A stretch of DNA of 64,000 nucleotides from contig OY757013.1 of the NCBI GenBank assembly GCA_963580285.1, positions 151,641,900 through 151,705,899 of the forward strand, given 5' to 3'. The position numbers were made by a program, and so were the translations under genes. The DNA is from Lucinisca nassula. Its lineage: Eukaryota > Mollusca > Bivalvia > Lucinida > Lucinidae. How positions within the stretch are numbered: position 1 is the first letter of the stretch; every line of letters begins with the position of its first letter. Below the pieces are notes generated by a model, which was given only the letters and a program-made list of their open reading frames with translations, was not told the DNA's origin and did no database searches. Below, piece by piece: positions 53,769 to 64,000 of the stretch.

Positions 53769-55011
53769 TAACTTAGATTTAAGTAGTTCATGAGGAGGGA
53801 AAAGTTTATGTTCGTCCAAGTGGGCCATGATGTTTGAGCAGACTATATGTTCAAGCAATTTACACAACACAAGTCAGAGACACAGGGCGATAATTACGGG
53901 CAAGAGCCCTATCTCCTTTTTTTGAAGAGTGGATAGATGTTTGCTAAGAGCCATTCTTTGGGGATTTCACCCGTATCAAGAGACTGTTGAAACAAGTGTG
54001 CAAAAACTGGACCCAGCTCATTTGCTAGTTCCTTCAGGACTCTAGGATGAAGCTCATCAGGTCCTAAGGCCTTACTGGGGTTTAAGCCTTGAAGTAACTT
54101 GATCACTCCTGCAGCTGTCACAACAATATTATTCTTGAATGGGGCCGATCTTCCAGTCAATGGAACCTCCGTGAACTCAGTTTTATTAAACGCATCATTG
54201 AATTGACCAACTAGTTCCTCTGCCCTTTCAGAGTCTGATTCAGCAACACCATTCCCTCCTCTTTTATTAAGGGGTGGGATACCTTGCCTGTCTTTCTTCT
54301 GGCTATTGATATATCTGTAGAAGTCTCTGGGATTTGCCTTTACATCACCTACCAAGTTATTCACATACAAATCATGATGATTTTTTATATCAGTCTTGAT
54401 TTCACGTCTCAAGTTTTCAAATTTTGTCCGGAGTTTACCACTTCCCGTCTTTTTTGCCTTTGCATGAATCTTATTCCTTCTGCGAATTTTTCTTCTTATC
54501 TCTGGAGTAATCCAGGGAATAGAAGATACAGACCTACTAGTTTTTGAGGGAATATGATTTTCAGCAGAAGTATGAACGAAAGAAGTTGTCCAATCAAAGT
54601 TCTCCTGTACAGACCAAGCATCTGAATGACCATTAAAGTATTTCTCCTTTGCAAATCTGAGTGCATCCTTCCTCATAGTTTCATAGTCACCTTTCTGATA
54701 TAAGTACACCTTCCTCAGAGGTTTTTTATTGGTGGGATGTGAATTTTTAAATATCAGGAGACAATATCGCGGTCACTTAGTTTATCTGGGGAATGAATGT
54801 CTTCGAATTGTCCTGGTAAAGTGGTAAGGATCAGATCCAATGTGTTCTTATCACGAGTGGGGAAGTTAATAATTTGTTCCAGGCCATGATCGTTCATAAT
54901 GTCAATTAATTTAAATTGTCCTTCGGACTGACTCAGCATTGTGCCTGTACATAAGTGTTGATGAAAAAGGGAGTTAGTCCTATAGGTAAGAATTGTTCTG
55001 GAAAACTGGTG

Positions 55012-55591
55012 GGTATAGACAGATCCAATGTTTTGACACTTGACCTTGTTTACATTTCACTGCGCATGCACCAATTACCTCCCCTGTCGAGATACTCTTT
55101 TATCTGGTTGGCAAAGCATGACTGTTGCAGTACAGGGCAATGAGAATTTAGAATATTTATCGTGTGATTAAACTTTTCTTTTCCAAAAAATAAACTGATC
55201 CTTGTCAGTTTGTGTTTTTGAAGTAATAAATGATATAGAACCAGTCTCTTCTGACATTTTATCGCACATTTTGTTGCCTAAAAAGCATTACAAAACTACC
55301 CACCATCGTGCCAAAACGTAGTCGATGCGCTTTATTTAACGAATGGAAATAAGATTAAAGCATGTATATTTTCTATCCAATTTTATACGAGAAAGAAGCA
55401 GTTTAATGTCAAAAATGGTTTGTGGCAAACAGTTTTGAAAGAAAGACGATTTAACAAAGGTTATTACAGAAAATAATTTGTGCTACATCAACTGTAGGGT
55501 ATGGAACCGGAAGTTTTTTTTTGCCCACCAGATAAAACAAGGCTAATGACCTTTGACCTTGTGTGACATAGACTTTGGATGTGTCTATACC
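55012..55591. mobile_element. inverted-end element GGTATAGACAGATCCAA
   Basis: Ends GGTATAGACAGATCCAA and TTGGATGTGTCTATACC are inverted (16 of 17). Inside the ends TGACCTT motifs are also inverted, and CTGGTGGG / CCCACCAG occur. About 580 bp, no ORF, no clear target duplication. It lies between the LINE and unassigned sequence. Confidence 0.5.
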
Positions 55592-55664
55592 GATAAGGCT
55601 GGAATTCTTGGCTGACCTACATTTCATAGGCAGAGTGTTTCATATTCTGACTGCAGAGTACTTG

Positions 55665-55750
55665 ATCAGAATCAGAATTGTTACTGGTGACACGTCAAGT
55701 GACATTCATACACCAGGATCTGTGATATGGGAAGTCAGTCCCTAGCGCTA
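55665..55750. repeat. dispersed 86-bp repeat, second copy
   Basis: Counterpart of 48517-48602 (AGAATTGTTACTGGTGACAC, CATTCATACACCAGGA). Nature unknown. Confidence 0.65.
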
Positions 55751-55765
55751 GTAGTATATACAATG

Positions 55766-56898
55766 GAAACAAGATGTTTCACCCCCAAGACGTTTCCCCC
55801 CTGGTCGTTTCGCCCCTAGTCATTTCGCCTCCTTGTTTGGCACCTAGTCGTTTCGCCCCCTAATCACAATGGTAACAAGACGTCCTCCTAGTCGTTTTGC
55901 CTCCTTGTTTGGCCCATAGTCGTTTCGCCTCCTAACCCTAGTCGTTTTGCCCCCAAACCCTAGTTGTTTCGCCCCCAAAATATTTTCCTATATTTTATAT
56001 ATAAAATAGTCATATAAGAGACAGATAGAAAGAATAGAGAGAGAAGAACTGTTCTTTGAATGAAAATGTTAATAAGTATAACCTGTTTTGATCAATATCG
56101 TTAACCACATTGTTTTTTTCATATGACACATTAATCATGCAATGAGGTCTGAGAACATGCGTTCTTTGCATAGTTAAAGTCTTTAATTATCGCTTAAGCA
56201 CCTTTACCAGTTTTGTTTTAAATTGATCGGTTGGTTCGTTAACAGAGTCGGCCAGTAATACATTGTTGAATATTGCCGCAAACGCCGTCCATGCAACGTC
56301 GTGTCAACGCCCATGCAACGTTATAAAGTTGCATCGGCGATGATAGGACGTTGCATACATATTGTTTGCCCACTACAGGGAGATTCCTAGTGCAACTTTG
56401 GGGCCAGTAATCGTCCCCTATTTTTCCCAGTTTAGAGACAGATATACCCAAATTTTATAACAAATTTCCCAATTTCAGAGGTTTGACTACATTTTGATAA
56501 ATTTTTCATGAAAACTGAACCAAATTTGACAAAGTTACAGCTGATTTAAATTCCCAACTATAAATATTAGCGAGCTGTTTTTCCCAAACCCAGCGGCCCC
56601 TGGACCCTGATTCTGAGGGTAGGAAAATCACTGCACTATAGGTAATACATGGCTGATTATTGCCACAAATGTTGTCTATGCTACGAAGGGTCAACGTAGA
56701 TGCAACGTAATAAGTTCGATCCCTTTCATATAATTCCTCTAATAAAAGTTCAACAGTGAAACTTAGTCTTACAGTGAAAAGGGGGGAAATGACTAGGGGG
56801 ACGAAACGACTAGGGGGGCGAAACAACCATGGAGGAAACGTCTTGGGGGCGAAACAACTAGGGCAGGAAATGGTTTGGGGGTGAAACGTCCCGAAATC
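55766..56898. mobile_element. CGAAACGAC-array element, copy 2, 9-bp duplication
   Basis: Flanked by exact TATACAATG (55757-55765, 56899-56907). The left array GTCGTTTCGCCCCTAGT and right inverted array GGGGCGAAACAACTAGGG match copy 1 (22087-23424), as does the interior (TTCTTTGAATGAAAATGTTA, ATTATCGCTTAAGCAC, TTGTTGAATATTGCCGCAAA). The left array is partly duplicated here. 1133 bp. Interior minus-strand ORFs (56506-56922) are not conserved in copy 1. No transposase. Confidence 0.82.
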
Positions 56899-56907
56899 TA
56901 TACAATG

Positions 56908-57435
56908 TGGGTTCTGGGACAATTTCTACATCCCCGCACCCACAATACTGTGGGGCCCACCCCTATCCCCCGGGTCGGCCCCACCGAAAGGGGATGCAAT
57001 AGAATAAAATATTTGTTTGCCTGCCATATCGCATGGCCAACATGTGACCAGCCTGTGCTCGCCAACAGCCCCACTGGGAGAAATATATTACTTAAAACAT
57101 ACAGCACAAAAATGAACAAGATTTTTAGTGTCATTGGATTCCTGTGGAAAAAAATATAAACATAGTTTTATTAGTAAGAAATGTCTGACATTTTTTGTGC
57201 GAATAATAGGGTTTTTTTCTGCTACGCTGGCGATAAAACTGTTACCTTGGATTATAGCTGATCAAAAAAACCGGAGCTGACAAAAACAATCGAACCTGAC
57301 AGAAATTTGGGACCAACGATTAATATTGTTTGTGTGACTATAAAACTTTTCTCTTTCTCAAATTTCTCAATACAAAAGCGGAGTGGGGGAGGTAACTGTT
57401 AAATGATAAAATGAGAGCAGGATTACCTTAGTATA
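56908..57435. other. unassigned
   Basis: GC-rich start (GTGGGGCCCACCCC inverted) then AT-rich sequence. The overlapping ORFs on both strands lack recognisable domains. Confidence 0.3.
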
Positions 57436-57690
57436 CACAAGGAAGTAAACGTGTGCCGCTGAAGACACTGATGACACTGATCAGATGTAACCAGCCTGTT
57501 TACACATTCGGTACTAACAAGTACCCATTTCGTCCTAAAGACACCGGATCAGATGTAACCAGCCAGCTGTGGTCCTACATAGTCGGTTGTACACATTTCA
57601 TCCTAAAGACACTGATCAGCAAATTGACTGTGCCCATTCCGTACTAACCACTCAGTTGTGCCCATTTCGTCCTAAAGATAAAACTCATGA
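57436..57690. repeat. diverged tandem CATTTCGTCCTAAAGACACT
   Basis: Three or four units with GATCAGATGTAACCAGCC and CCATTTCGTCCTAAAGA, of unequal length (about 50-90 bp). Confidence 0.55.
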
Positions 57691-57699
57691 GCGGGATGA

Positions 57700-58680
57700 G
57701 GCCAGTTTGTATGCCGGGGGTGGGGGGGTGGGCAAAATATCCTGGCTGGGGTAGCTTGACCCCCACCCTTCCAGCATTTCGAAAAACCCAAACATGCACA
57801 CTTATACCATATAGCTTGCATGAATAATTTTTTCACAACTTCTACCATTGCTCATAGGTGGGGGTGAAGATATTCCGGCCAGGATAGTGTGACCCCATCC
57901 CCAGATCCAGACTTTTACCATTGCACATATGTGGGGGTGAAGATATCCCGGCTGGAATAGTGTGACCCCACATCCAGACCTTGAAAACCCAAACAAGCAC
58001 ACTTCTCAACAATGAAGTTACTACTGATATCCAATGGTCTGTGGATGACATAACATAACCACAAGCTAGCTTGCATGAATCAGGATTCGCACCTCTACCA
58101 TATTGCTAATTGGTGGGGTAAAGATATCCTGGCCGGGATAACTTCACCCCCGGGGGCAAAATATGCTGGGGGGGGGGGGGGGGGGGGCAAAATATTCTTG
58201 CTGGGGTAGCTTGACCCCCACCCTTCCAGTATTTGGAAAAACCCAAACATGCACATTTATACCATATAACTTGCATGAATAAGTTTTTCACAACTTCTAC
58301 CATTGCTCATAGGTGGGGGTGAAGATATTCCGGCCAGGATAGTGTGACCCCACCCCCAGATCCAGACTTTGGAAAACCCAGACAAGCACATTTCTCAACA
58401 ATGGAAGGTACTACTGATTTCCAATGGTTTATGGTTGACATAACATTGCCACAAGCTAGCTTGCATGAATCAGGATTTCATATCTCTACCATTGCTCATG
58501 GGTGGAGGTAAAGATTTTATCTACATCCCGGCAGGGATACCTTCACCCGGGGGTGGGGGGGATATCTTCACCCCCATACTTCCAGCATTTCGAAAAGCTT
58601 GCATGAATAATTTTTTCACATCTTATACCATTGCTCATGGGTTGGGGTGAAGATATCCCCACCCATGAGCATGGGTGACA
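57700..58680. repeat. duplicated GGGGGTGAAGATATCCCGGC tract
   Basis: A block of about 460 bp (57712-58175) is repeated at about 58170-58640. Each has GGCTGGGGTAGCTTGACCCC, ACCATTGCTCATAGGTGGGG, GAAGATATTCCGGCCAGGAT and CACAAGCTAGCTTGCATGAA. Runs of G at 58168-58187 may be assembly-sensitive. Short palindromes (CCCGGCCGGGAT type) recur. ORFs here are repeat-derived. Confidence 0.7.
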
Positions 58681-58930
58681 TTGCGTTGATATTGCAACAG
58701 GGAGCTCAATGCTCACTTTTATAGTGCTGCCTCACTGGAGTATCATATCCCAGACACATTACATGATACCACACCCAGTCAACCATTCCTAGCTCTACCA
58801 CGTAAATCTGAGTGCCAAGCAAGGAGCAGCTAGTACCATTCTTAAAGACTTTGGTATGTCGTGGCCCGGGATTGAACGTGTGACCTCCCATTCCCCGGAG
58901 CGGACACTCTACCAACTGAGCTATTGGGGC
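58675..58930 (-). mobile_element. tRNA-derived SINE, 3'-truncated
   Basis: Minus-strand copy of the family at 48139: GGCCCCAATAGCTCAGTTGG (A box), GGTTCAATCCCGGGCC-like B box (here CGTTCAATCCCGGG), then CTTGGCACTCAGATTTACG. It stops near 58675, before the GACGTTAAAC tail. Confidence 0.8.
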
Positions 58931-58934
58931 CGGT

Positions 58935-59115
58935 TCCACCCTTTTTGTACCAAATGGAATCTTCCTCCTTATATATATCAGGAGTCCATTTCAAAATTAA
59001 GGGGTCAGGCTGTATTTTCTTCAAAATTGGTTTGGAAAATGGCTGAAAATAGTGTAGGCCCTGATCAGACGCCGCATTCTGCCAGGGTACCCATTTAGGG
59101 GTTTCCAGTACAAAC
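58935..59115. mobile_element. TTAA-MITE family copy, degenerate ends
   Basis: ACCCTTTTTGTACCAAATGG ... GTGTAGGCCCTGATCAGACG, CCCATTTAGGGGTTTCCAGT. The core palindrome is shortened and the TTAA ends have decayed. Confidence 0.6.
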
Positions 59116-59654
59116 CCACAACAACCCCTTGCAAACAGTATAGATCCAGGTCAGAAGCCATCTGATCAGGAACTTCACTGTCATGCAGTTTGTGAATTGC
59201 ATGAAATACTTCAAAAGGTAATTCAAGAAACTTGTTTGGATGATAGTCAGAAATGGGTGTGGCTAAATTGATTTATTCAGCAGGATAGAGATTAAATTTT
59301 AAATAGAGAAATGATCCTTTGGTTATTCTGACATAACTGTAATGATCCTAAGTATTGGAACAGACAGGCCTTAGCAAACTGTGCAGACCCAGATCAGACT
59401 GCTCCTGAAGGAGCAGTCTGATCTGGATCTACACTGTTTACCATTCTGTTTGCACTTTATGGACTCCTTATAAGATTGTGAAACAAAATTGTTAAAATTT
59501 TAGGAAAATTACTGCAAGTCCTAACAGTGTCAGAATGTTTAGGATTTTTATGGAACTCCTCCAAACAGAAAATCATTTTCCTGCTGTATAACCAAATGTA
59601 TACTAGTGGACTCTATATGTTGGACAAGTCCATTGTCATTCAAGAGGTGTCAGG
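59116..59654. repeat. MITE-core hairpin and unassigned flank
   Basis: At 59372-59452 AGCAAACTGTGCAGACCCAG, GACTGCTCCTGAAGGAGCAG (perfect inverted repeat) and ATCTGGATCTACACTGTTT form a long hairpin like the core of the TTAA MITEs. A fragment of the same core is at about 59126-59165. The rest is unassigned. Confidence 0.5.
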
Positions 59655-61735
59655 CCTATTTTAAGTGCAAGCTCCAGGTAAGCTTATGCCATCGCCTGTT
59701 GTCTGTCGTCTGTCTCGTCGTCCATCCTTCGTTAGCTTTTCACATTTTTTGACATGTCCTCCGGAACCGGAAGTCAGATTAAGCTGATGCCTGGTGGGAA
59801 GCATCCTGTTGACATGGAGATTCAGATTTGTTAAAATGGTTCCGTTCAGATTATGGCAGCCATCTTGAAATTCTTCAAACGGCATCTCCTCCAGAACCAT
59901 AGGTCATATTGAGCGGAAACTTGATGGGAGGCATTAGAGTGATATGAAGATTCTGAGTGAGAGTTGCTAAAATCGTTCCGTTCCAATATCCAAGATGGCG
60001 GCCATGGCATAGGTCATATTGAGCGGAAACTTGATGGGAGGCATTAGAGTGACATGGAGATTCTGAGTGAGAGTTGCTAAAATCGTTCCATTCCAATATC
60101 CAAGATGGCGGCCATCTTGAAATTCTTCAAACCACATCTCCGAAACCAAAAATTGTATTGAGCTGAAACTTGCTGGGAGGCATCGAGGTGACATGGAGAT
60201 TCAGATTTGCTAAAATGGTTTTGTTCCGATATCCAAGATGGCTGCCATGGTGGCCATCTTGAAATTCTTCAAAGGACATCTCTTCCCGAACCAAAGGTAG
60301 AATTGAGCTGAAACTAGATTGGAGGCATCGGGGTGACATGGAGATTCAGATTTGCTAAAACTGTTCTGTTGCCAAGTCCAAGATGGGTGCATGGCAGCCA
60401 TCTTGAAATTTTTCCAAAGGTTGATGGAGCTGAAACTTGATTGGAGCCATCGGGGTGACTTGGAAATCATTCTGTTCTGATATCCAAGATGTCCATCATG
60501 GTGGCCTTCTTGAAATTCTTCAAACAACATCTCCTCCAGAACAAAAGGTTGAATTGAGCTTAAACTCAATGGGAGGCTTTAGAGTGATATGGAGATTCAG
60601 ATTTGCTCAAATTTTTCTATTCATATATCCAGGAGGGCCCCATGTCTGCCAGCTTGAATTTCTTCAAACATCTCCCAAACCAAAGGTCGAATAGAGCTGA
60701 AACTTGATGGGAGGCATCAGGGTAACATGCAGATTCAGAGTTGCTAGAATTGTTCCCTTCAGACGGTGGCCATCTTGAAATTCTTCAAACAACATCTCCC
60801 GAATTAAAGGTCCCATGGAATTTATGTTTCACTAAAATTGTTTCATTCAGACAGCCAAGATGGCCACCATGGCTGCCATCTTGAAATTAGTCAAACAACA
60901 TTTCCCAAATCAGAGGTCTAATCAAGCTGAAACTTGATGGGAGGCATCAGGGCAACATGGAGATTCAGATTCGTCAAAATCATTCCTTTTCCATATCCTA
61001 GATGGCTGCTATGGTGACCATCTTGAAATATTTCAGATGACAACTCCTGCTGAACCAGAGCTTGGATCAAGTTGAAAACTTCTCAGTACCATTCTGTTCT
61101 GATATCCCATATGGTTGCCATGTTGGCCATCTTGAAAATCTTCAAACCACATCTGCTACCAAGTGGTCTGTTGCATTGAATTGAAATTGGTGGGAGGCAT
61201 TTGGGTGACATGGAGATTCATAATTGCTATAATTGTTGCATTCTGTTATAAATCTCAGATGGCGGCCATCATGAAATTCTTCAAAACCCCTGTATAGTAA
61301 TTGCATATAAGCAAATAAGATTTACAGGGAGGGGCAGCTGAAGTGTCAGTATATGTCAAACTCGCTGAGTCCACAAGAAGATTTGGTATTGTGGCTTTGT
61401 CGCAAGCTGCCATATACACCATAGCTTTGTTTGTGTTACAGTTGTTTTCACATGATTTGTTGACTTGGTTTGCATTTTTGACAACAGAATATGCTAAAGG
61501 CAGGTGCCAATGATAGCTCTGGCTTGCCAAACTATACACTTCCACTCTGCATCAACATCATCTCTTCCTGAATCCTAATTAAGACTAAGCTGTCCAGAAA
61601 TTTAATAAGAAGCATCAAGATAACATACAGATTCATAATTGCTAAAGGCAATGTGATCTGATAGACAAAATGGTCACCAAGGTACAATGTAATATATGAT
61701 CAGCCTCATCCAGGTGAGCAATTCTGGCCCACTTG
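59655..61735 (+). mobile_element. Helitron-like element with about 165-bp tandem core
   Basis: The left end AAGCTCCAGGTAAGCTTATG is followed by a TCTGTCGTCTGTCTCGTCG tract. The core has about ten diverged units (ATCTCCTCCAGAACCAAAGG, GAGCTGAAACTTGATGGGAG, CATGGAGATTCAGATTTGCT, TATCCAAGATGGCGGCCATC). It ends AGGTGAGCAATTCTGGCCCA, CTTGGGCCTCTAG, a hairpin (GGCCCACTTGGGCC) plus CTAG. The ORFs on both strands come from the repeat. Architecture matches the other Helitron-like copies here. Confidence 0.65.
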
Positions 61736-61774
61736 GGCCTCTAGCTACATTATTATTCCTTTTTTGACAGAAAA

Positions 61775-61890
61775 TCCTGTTAGCAAACATGGCATACCCT
61801 GTCAGACACCGCATTCTGCATTGTCTGATCTGGGCATGCACTGTTTGCCAGGCTACCCTTTTAGGGGTTCCCCGCCTAGAATGGGATAAA
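61775..61890. mobile_element. TTAA-MITE family fragment
   Basis: TTAGCAAACATGGCATACCC, GTCAGACACCGCATTCTGCA, CTGCACTGTTTGCC-like core and CCCTTTTAGGGG. Ends degenerate. Confidence 0.55.
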
Positions 61891-62039
61891 TTAGAAAATC
61901 AATTATTTCTGTTATCAAACAATCAAATTACTTGATATTATGTGTGTCAAAATTCACATACTGAATGACAAATAATGTGGATCCTAATTAGATGGCTTCT
62001 ACAGTGTTTGTAAAGGTAGGGGTTGTTGTGTTCAACAGG

Positions 62040-62272
62040 ATAAGGTTTAATAAATTATGTGTACCTTTCAGGTGTCCCCAAGATTTTTACATGGAAACAG
62101 CACCAGTCATACTTGGCCATTCAGTGCAATTGCAGAATTAATAGGTAAGCTGCAAGGTTGAAGTTTGTTTGTCTGTAGTTTAATGGCCTAGTCAACACAA
62201 TTTAGTCATATTGAGCTGGTCAGTTTACCGTATCACACATTTCCTTGGCAGGCTTACACATAAGTGGTTTAC
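62040..62272. other. unassigned
   Basis: No ORF. A remnant of the MITE core (GATGGCTTCTACAGTGTTTG) lies just upstream at 61990. Confidence 0.3.
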
Positions 62273-62562
62273 GGCGCCCGCCCATTGGGGCTTGAAGAAA
62301 TAGATGGGCTGCATGATGCTTCCACACAGAGCTGAAACCGACCGCACACGAGTACTGGTAAACTGCTTACAGGAGCTAAGCTTGCCAAGGCAATGCGGTG
62401 GGAGTCGACCCGTCCATGCTTATAAACCCTATTGGTTTCATTGGGCGACAGGGCTTGAGATGTCATTTCATCTCAATATCGAGTAAAAGTCCCACAAAAT
62501 TGGAAGCAATGTCCCCCAAATGACCTATACAGTGTTGGCGGTGATGGTAAACTTTAACTAAA
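62273..62562 (+). mobile_element. SINE family S1, near full-length
   Basis: GGCGCCCGCCCATTGGGGCT through CCACACAGAGCTGAAACCG and CATTTCATCTCAATATCGAG, tail GGCGGTGATGGTAAACTTTA (diverged from GACGTTAAAC) and an A-run. Confidence 0.68.
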
Positions 62563-62639
62563 AAAAAAACACAAACATTAGTGGTTTACTAGTACAGGGC
62601 ACATTCTTTTACCAGAGGCTTGACAAGCTGCCCTTTTTG

Positions 62640-62765
62640 AGAGAAGCAGCATCAAAAAGATTTCATAATCAGTCTCACCTACCAGACAAGTATCAAACCC
62701 ATGACCTGATAATCAGGCAGACACTCATCTGGCAGAGCTTCCAAGGCCAAGGTGAACCCTGGACT
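62640..62765 (-). mobile_element. possible tRNA-derived SINE remnant
   Basis: The minus strand has AGCTCTGCCAGATGAGTG (A-box-like) and GGGTTTGATACTTG (B-box-like) about 35 bases apart. No clear cloverleaf or target duplication. Confidence 0.3.
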
Positions 62766-63014
62766 TACCATCAGGGGAGACAATTCTGTCAGTATTCACC
62801 AGAGCCTTTGCCTCACTTGAGTGAGCTTGTAGTATGACAAGGTTCAGTTGTTGTCATCTGTCAACATTTTCAACATCTGCCATAATGATATATGGTAAAA
62901 ACTGTTATCAGTTAACCTTTAACCTGCTGAATATTCAATTAAGCCACACTCATTTCTGCCTTTGAACCAATCAGATTACTTGATGCAGCTTATTTCTACA
63001 TATTCATAAACTGA

Positions 63015-63115
63015 ATGTCAAACTGTGTAGATCCTGATCAGATGGCTTCTTCAGAAGCCATCTGATCTGGATCTACACTGTTTGCAAAGATAGGGCTTGT
63101 CGCCTACAGCAGGGT
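63015..63115. repeat. MITE-core hairpin
   Basis: CTGTGTAGATCCTGATCAGA, TGGCTTCTTCAGAAGCCA (perfect inverted repeat) and TCTGATCTGGATCTACACTG: a long stem related to the TTAA-MITE core and to 59372-59452. Confidence 0.65.
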
Positions 63116-63308
63116 AAAGGTTAAATCCCCTTTTCAGAAACCAAATAACCACTGACCTTCAAACTTGATATGCAGCTTGGTTTCCCGCCAAGTTCAGTCA
63201 ACTGCTGGTCCTTGGTTGACCTTGACCTGTTTTATGTTAAGGTCAAAATGATCTTTTGTATGGAAAAAAGGCTTATTTTTCTGATTTTGTTGTAGCCTGT
63301 GACAACTA

Positions 63309-63440
63309 GGGGTGTAACGATGCATCGATAGTTCGATGCATCGCGATAGGGACTGCCTCGATAGCAATGCATCGATAGTACTTTGGACTATCGATAGCTA
63401 TCGCCAATAGTTCACTCAACTATCGATAGTTTCGATTGTT
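63309..63440. mobile_element. hAT-like terminus with ATCGATAG palindromes
   Basis: TAGGGGTGTAACGATGCATC is the style of terminus seen in some animal hAT elements, followed by many GATGCATCGATAG / CTATCGATAG motifs in both orientations. The partner end is not in the window. Confidence 0.5.
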
Positions 63441-64000
63441 TTTGTTTTTTTCTTGAATATACTTTGAAAATATACCTGTACTGTTGTGTAGTTACGCAAG
63501 TATTTTTGCTTAGGATATCCATTCAGCTGTAATCAGGACAGACTGATAAGCCTTCACATATGTGCATGATAATCTGAGTCTTCGCTGGTCGCACATGTGT
63601 ATCATAGTTTTTTGCCGTGTGGTGAATTTCTCGCGGCGATGAATTTCCCGCCGTCATTTTTGCACCTGCAGTTGAGGCAGTCAGAAATTTTCCCGCGTTT
63701 TTCAATAACAAAACGTTAATGATAGTTTGATCACGCGTTTGTTGCATGCAACTTTTTGAAAACATGACAGTGAAACCTGTGCGACATGTGAAGGCTCAGA
63801 TCAGCCTGCGCAGTCATATATAAATGTTTGCTGTTTGTATTATCCTTGCGTAGCATAACTTCTGGGACAAACGCCATTTCCCTGTTCAATTTCGAAGACA
63901 TTTGCAAGCTGCACAAGCTGATCTTTTGTATGAAGAAATGTTTGTTTTTGCTGTGTGCTGACTCATTCATATAGGTAAATAAATGCGTAATAAATGACGG
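63441..64000. other. no recognisable feature
   Basis: AT-rich sequence with short ORFs on the minus strand that resemble no known protein. It may be the interior of the hAT-like element that starts at 63309. Confidence 0.35.

Larger units (their letters stand above)
51946..54955 (-). pseudogene. LINE (Jockey/CR1-like), decayed and interrupted
   Basis: Minus-strand order: end of the endonuclease (DHGLEQIINFPTRDKNTLDL, LSDRDIVS), linker (WITPEIRRKIRRRNKIHAKA), RT fingers (LNPSKALGPDELHPRVLKEL, LARNYRPVSLTCV), palm (LSGVPKGTVLGPLLFSLYIN, LFADDCVCYREI) and thumb (GAIKYLGVTISHNLRWN, RPILEYGSCIWDPSG), ending FFPRTIRDWNALPDSI at about 51950. Stops occur near 54760 and 52604. Part of the palm (motif A) is missing ahead of PPHELLKSKL. 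A 187-bp MITE (52014) and a Helitron-like insertion (53102) split it. Not functional. Confidence 0.88.

Noticed and set aside
59875..60569. Minus-strand ORFs of 70-119 codons
   Set aside because: They are derived from the GATGGCGGCCATC tandem units.

Overview
This looks like a non-genic, transposon-saturated piece of an invertebrate animal genome. The mix of elements (GACGTTAAAC-tailed SINEs, Helentron-like elements carrying tandem cores, Penelope-like, DIRS and PAT/Ngaro-like retroelements, TTAA MITEs) suggests a marine mollusc, most likely a bivalve; that is inference from repeat content, not from a host gene. I find no complete host gene. Two weak traces of host coding sequence lie at 27204-27272 (a possible first exon) and in three pieces at about 27592-34543.

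Left part (1-16 kb): terminal-repeat elements and SINE copies; a first copy of a GCGAAATC-repeat element (3124-6285) cut by a broken LINE (6288-7410); a second LINE fragment (8462-9182); a Penelope-like 3' region; then a 4.5-kb Helentron-like element (10118-14600) whose tandem core was interrupted by a hAT-like element (12003-14265, 8-bp target duplication), which itself holds a Penelope-like insertion.

Middle (15-35 kb): a giant imperfect palindrome with GACAAGAG repeats (about 16996-23635) enclosing a long-inverted-repeat element (19119-21257), plus a chain of inverted-repeat elements flanked by 9-bp target duplications: 22087-23424, 23750-27187, 27652-32858 and probably 34555-35451. Further copies lie at 48624-50306 and 55766-56898. 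Most of their ends are arrays of short repeats, several built on a GCGAAA core.

Retroelement nest (35.6-47.3 kb, minus strand): a PAT/Ngaro-like tyrosine-recombinase retrotransposon with split direct repeats (A1 47106-47335, B1 36343-36593, A2 36117-36346, B2 35630-35882) is interrupted by a nearly complete DIRS element (37058-43789; Gag-like, RT-RNase H and tyrosine recombinase ORFs, inverted ends and an internal complementary region) and by a small inverted-end element (43970-45145) that holds a TTAA MITE. The host reading frame continues across both insertions when they are skipped.

Right part (47-64 kb): a TA-flanked MITE, tRNA-derived SINEs, a second Penelope-like copy, a decayed minus-strand LINE (51946-54955) with a MITE and a Helitron-like insertion, GC-rich duplicated tracts (57.4-58.7 kb), a tandem-repeat Helitron-like element (59655-61732), and SINE and MITE remnants. 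The only ORFs likely to encode recognisable functional domains are those of the DIRS element.
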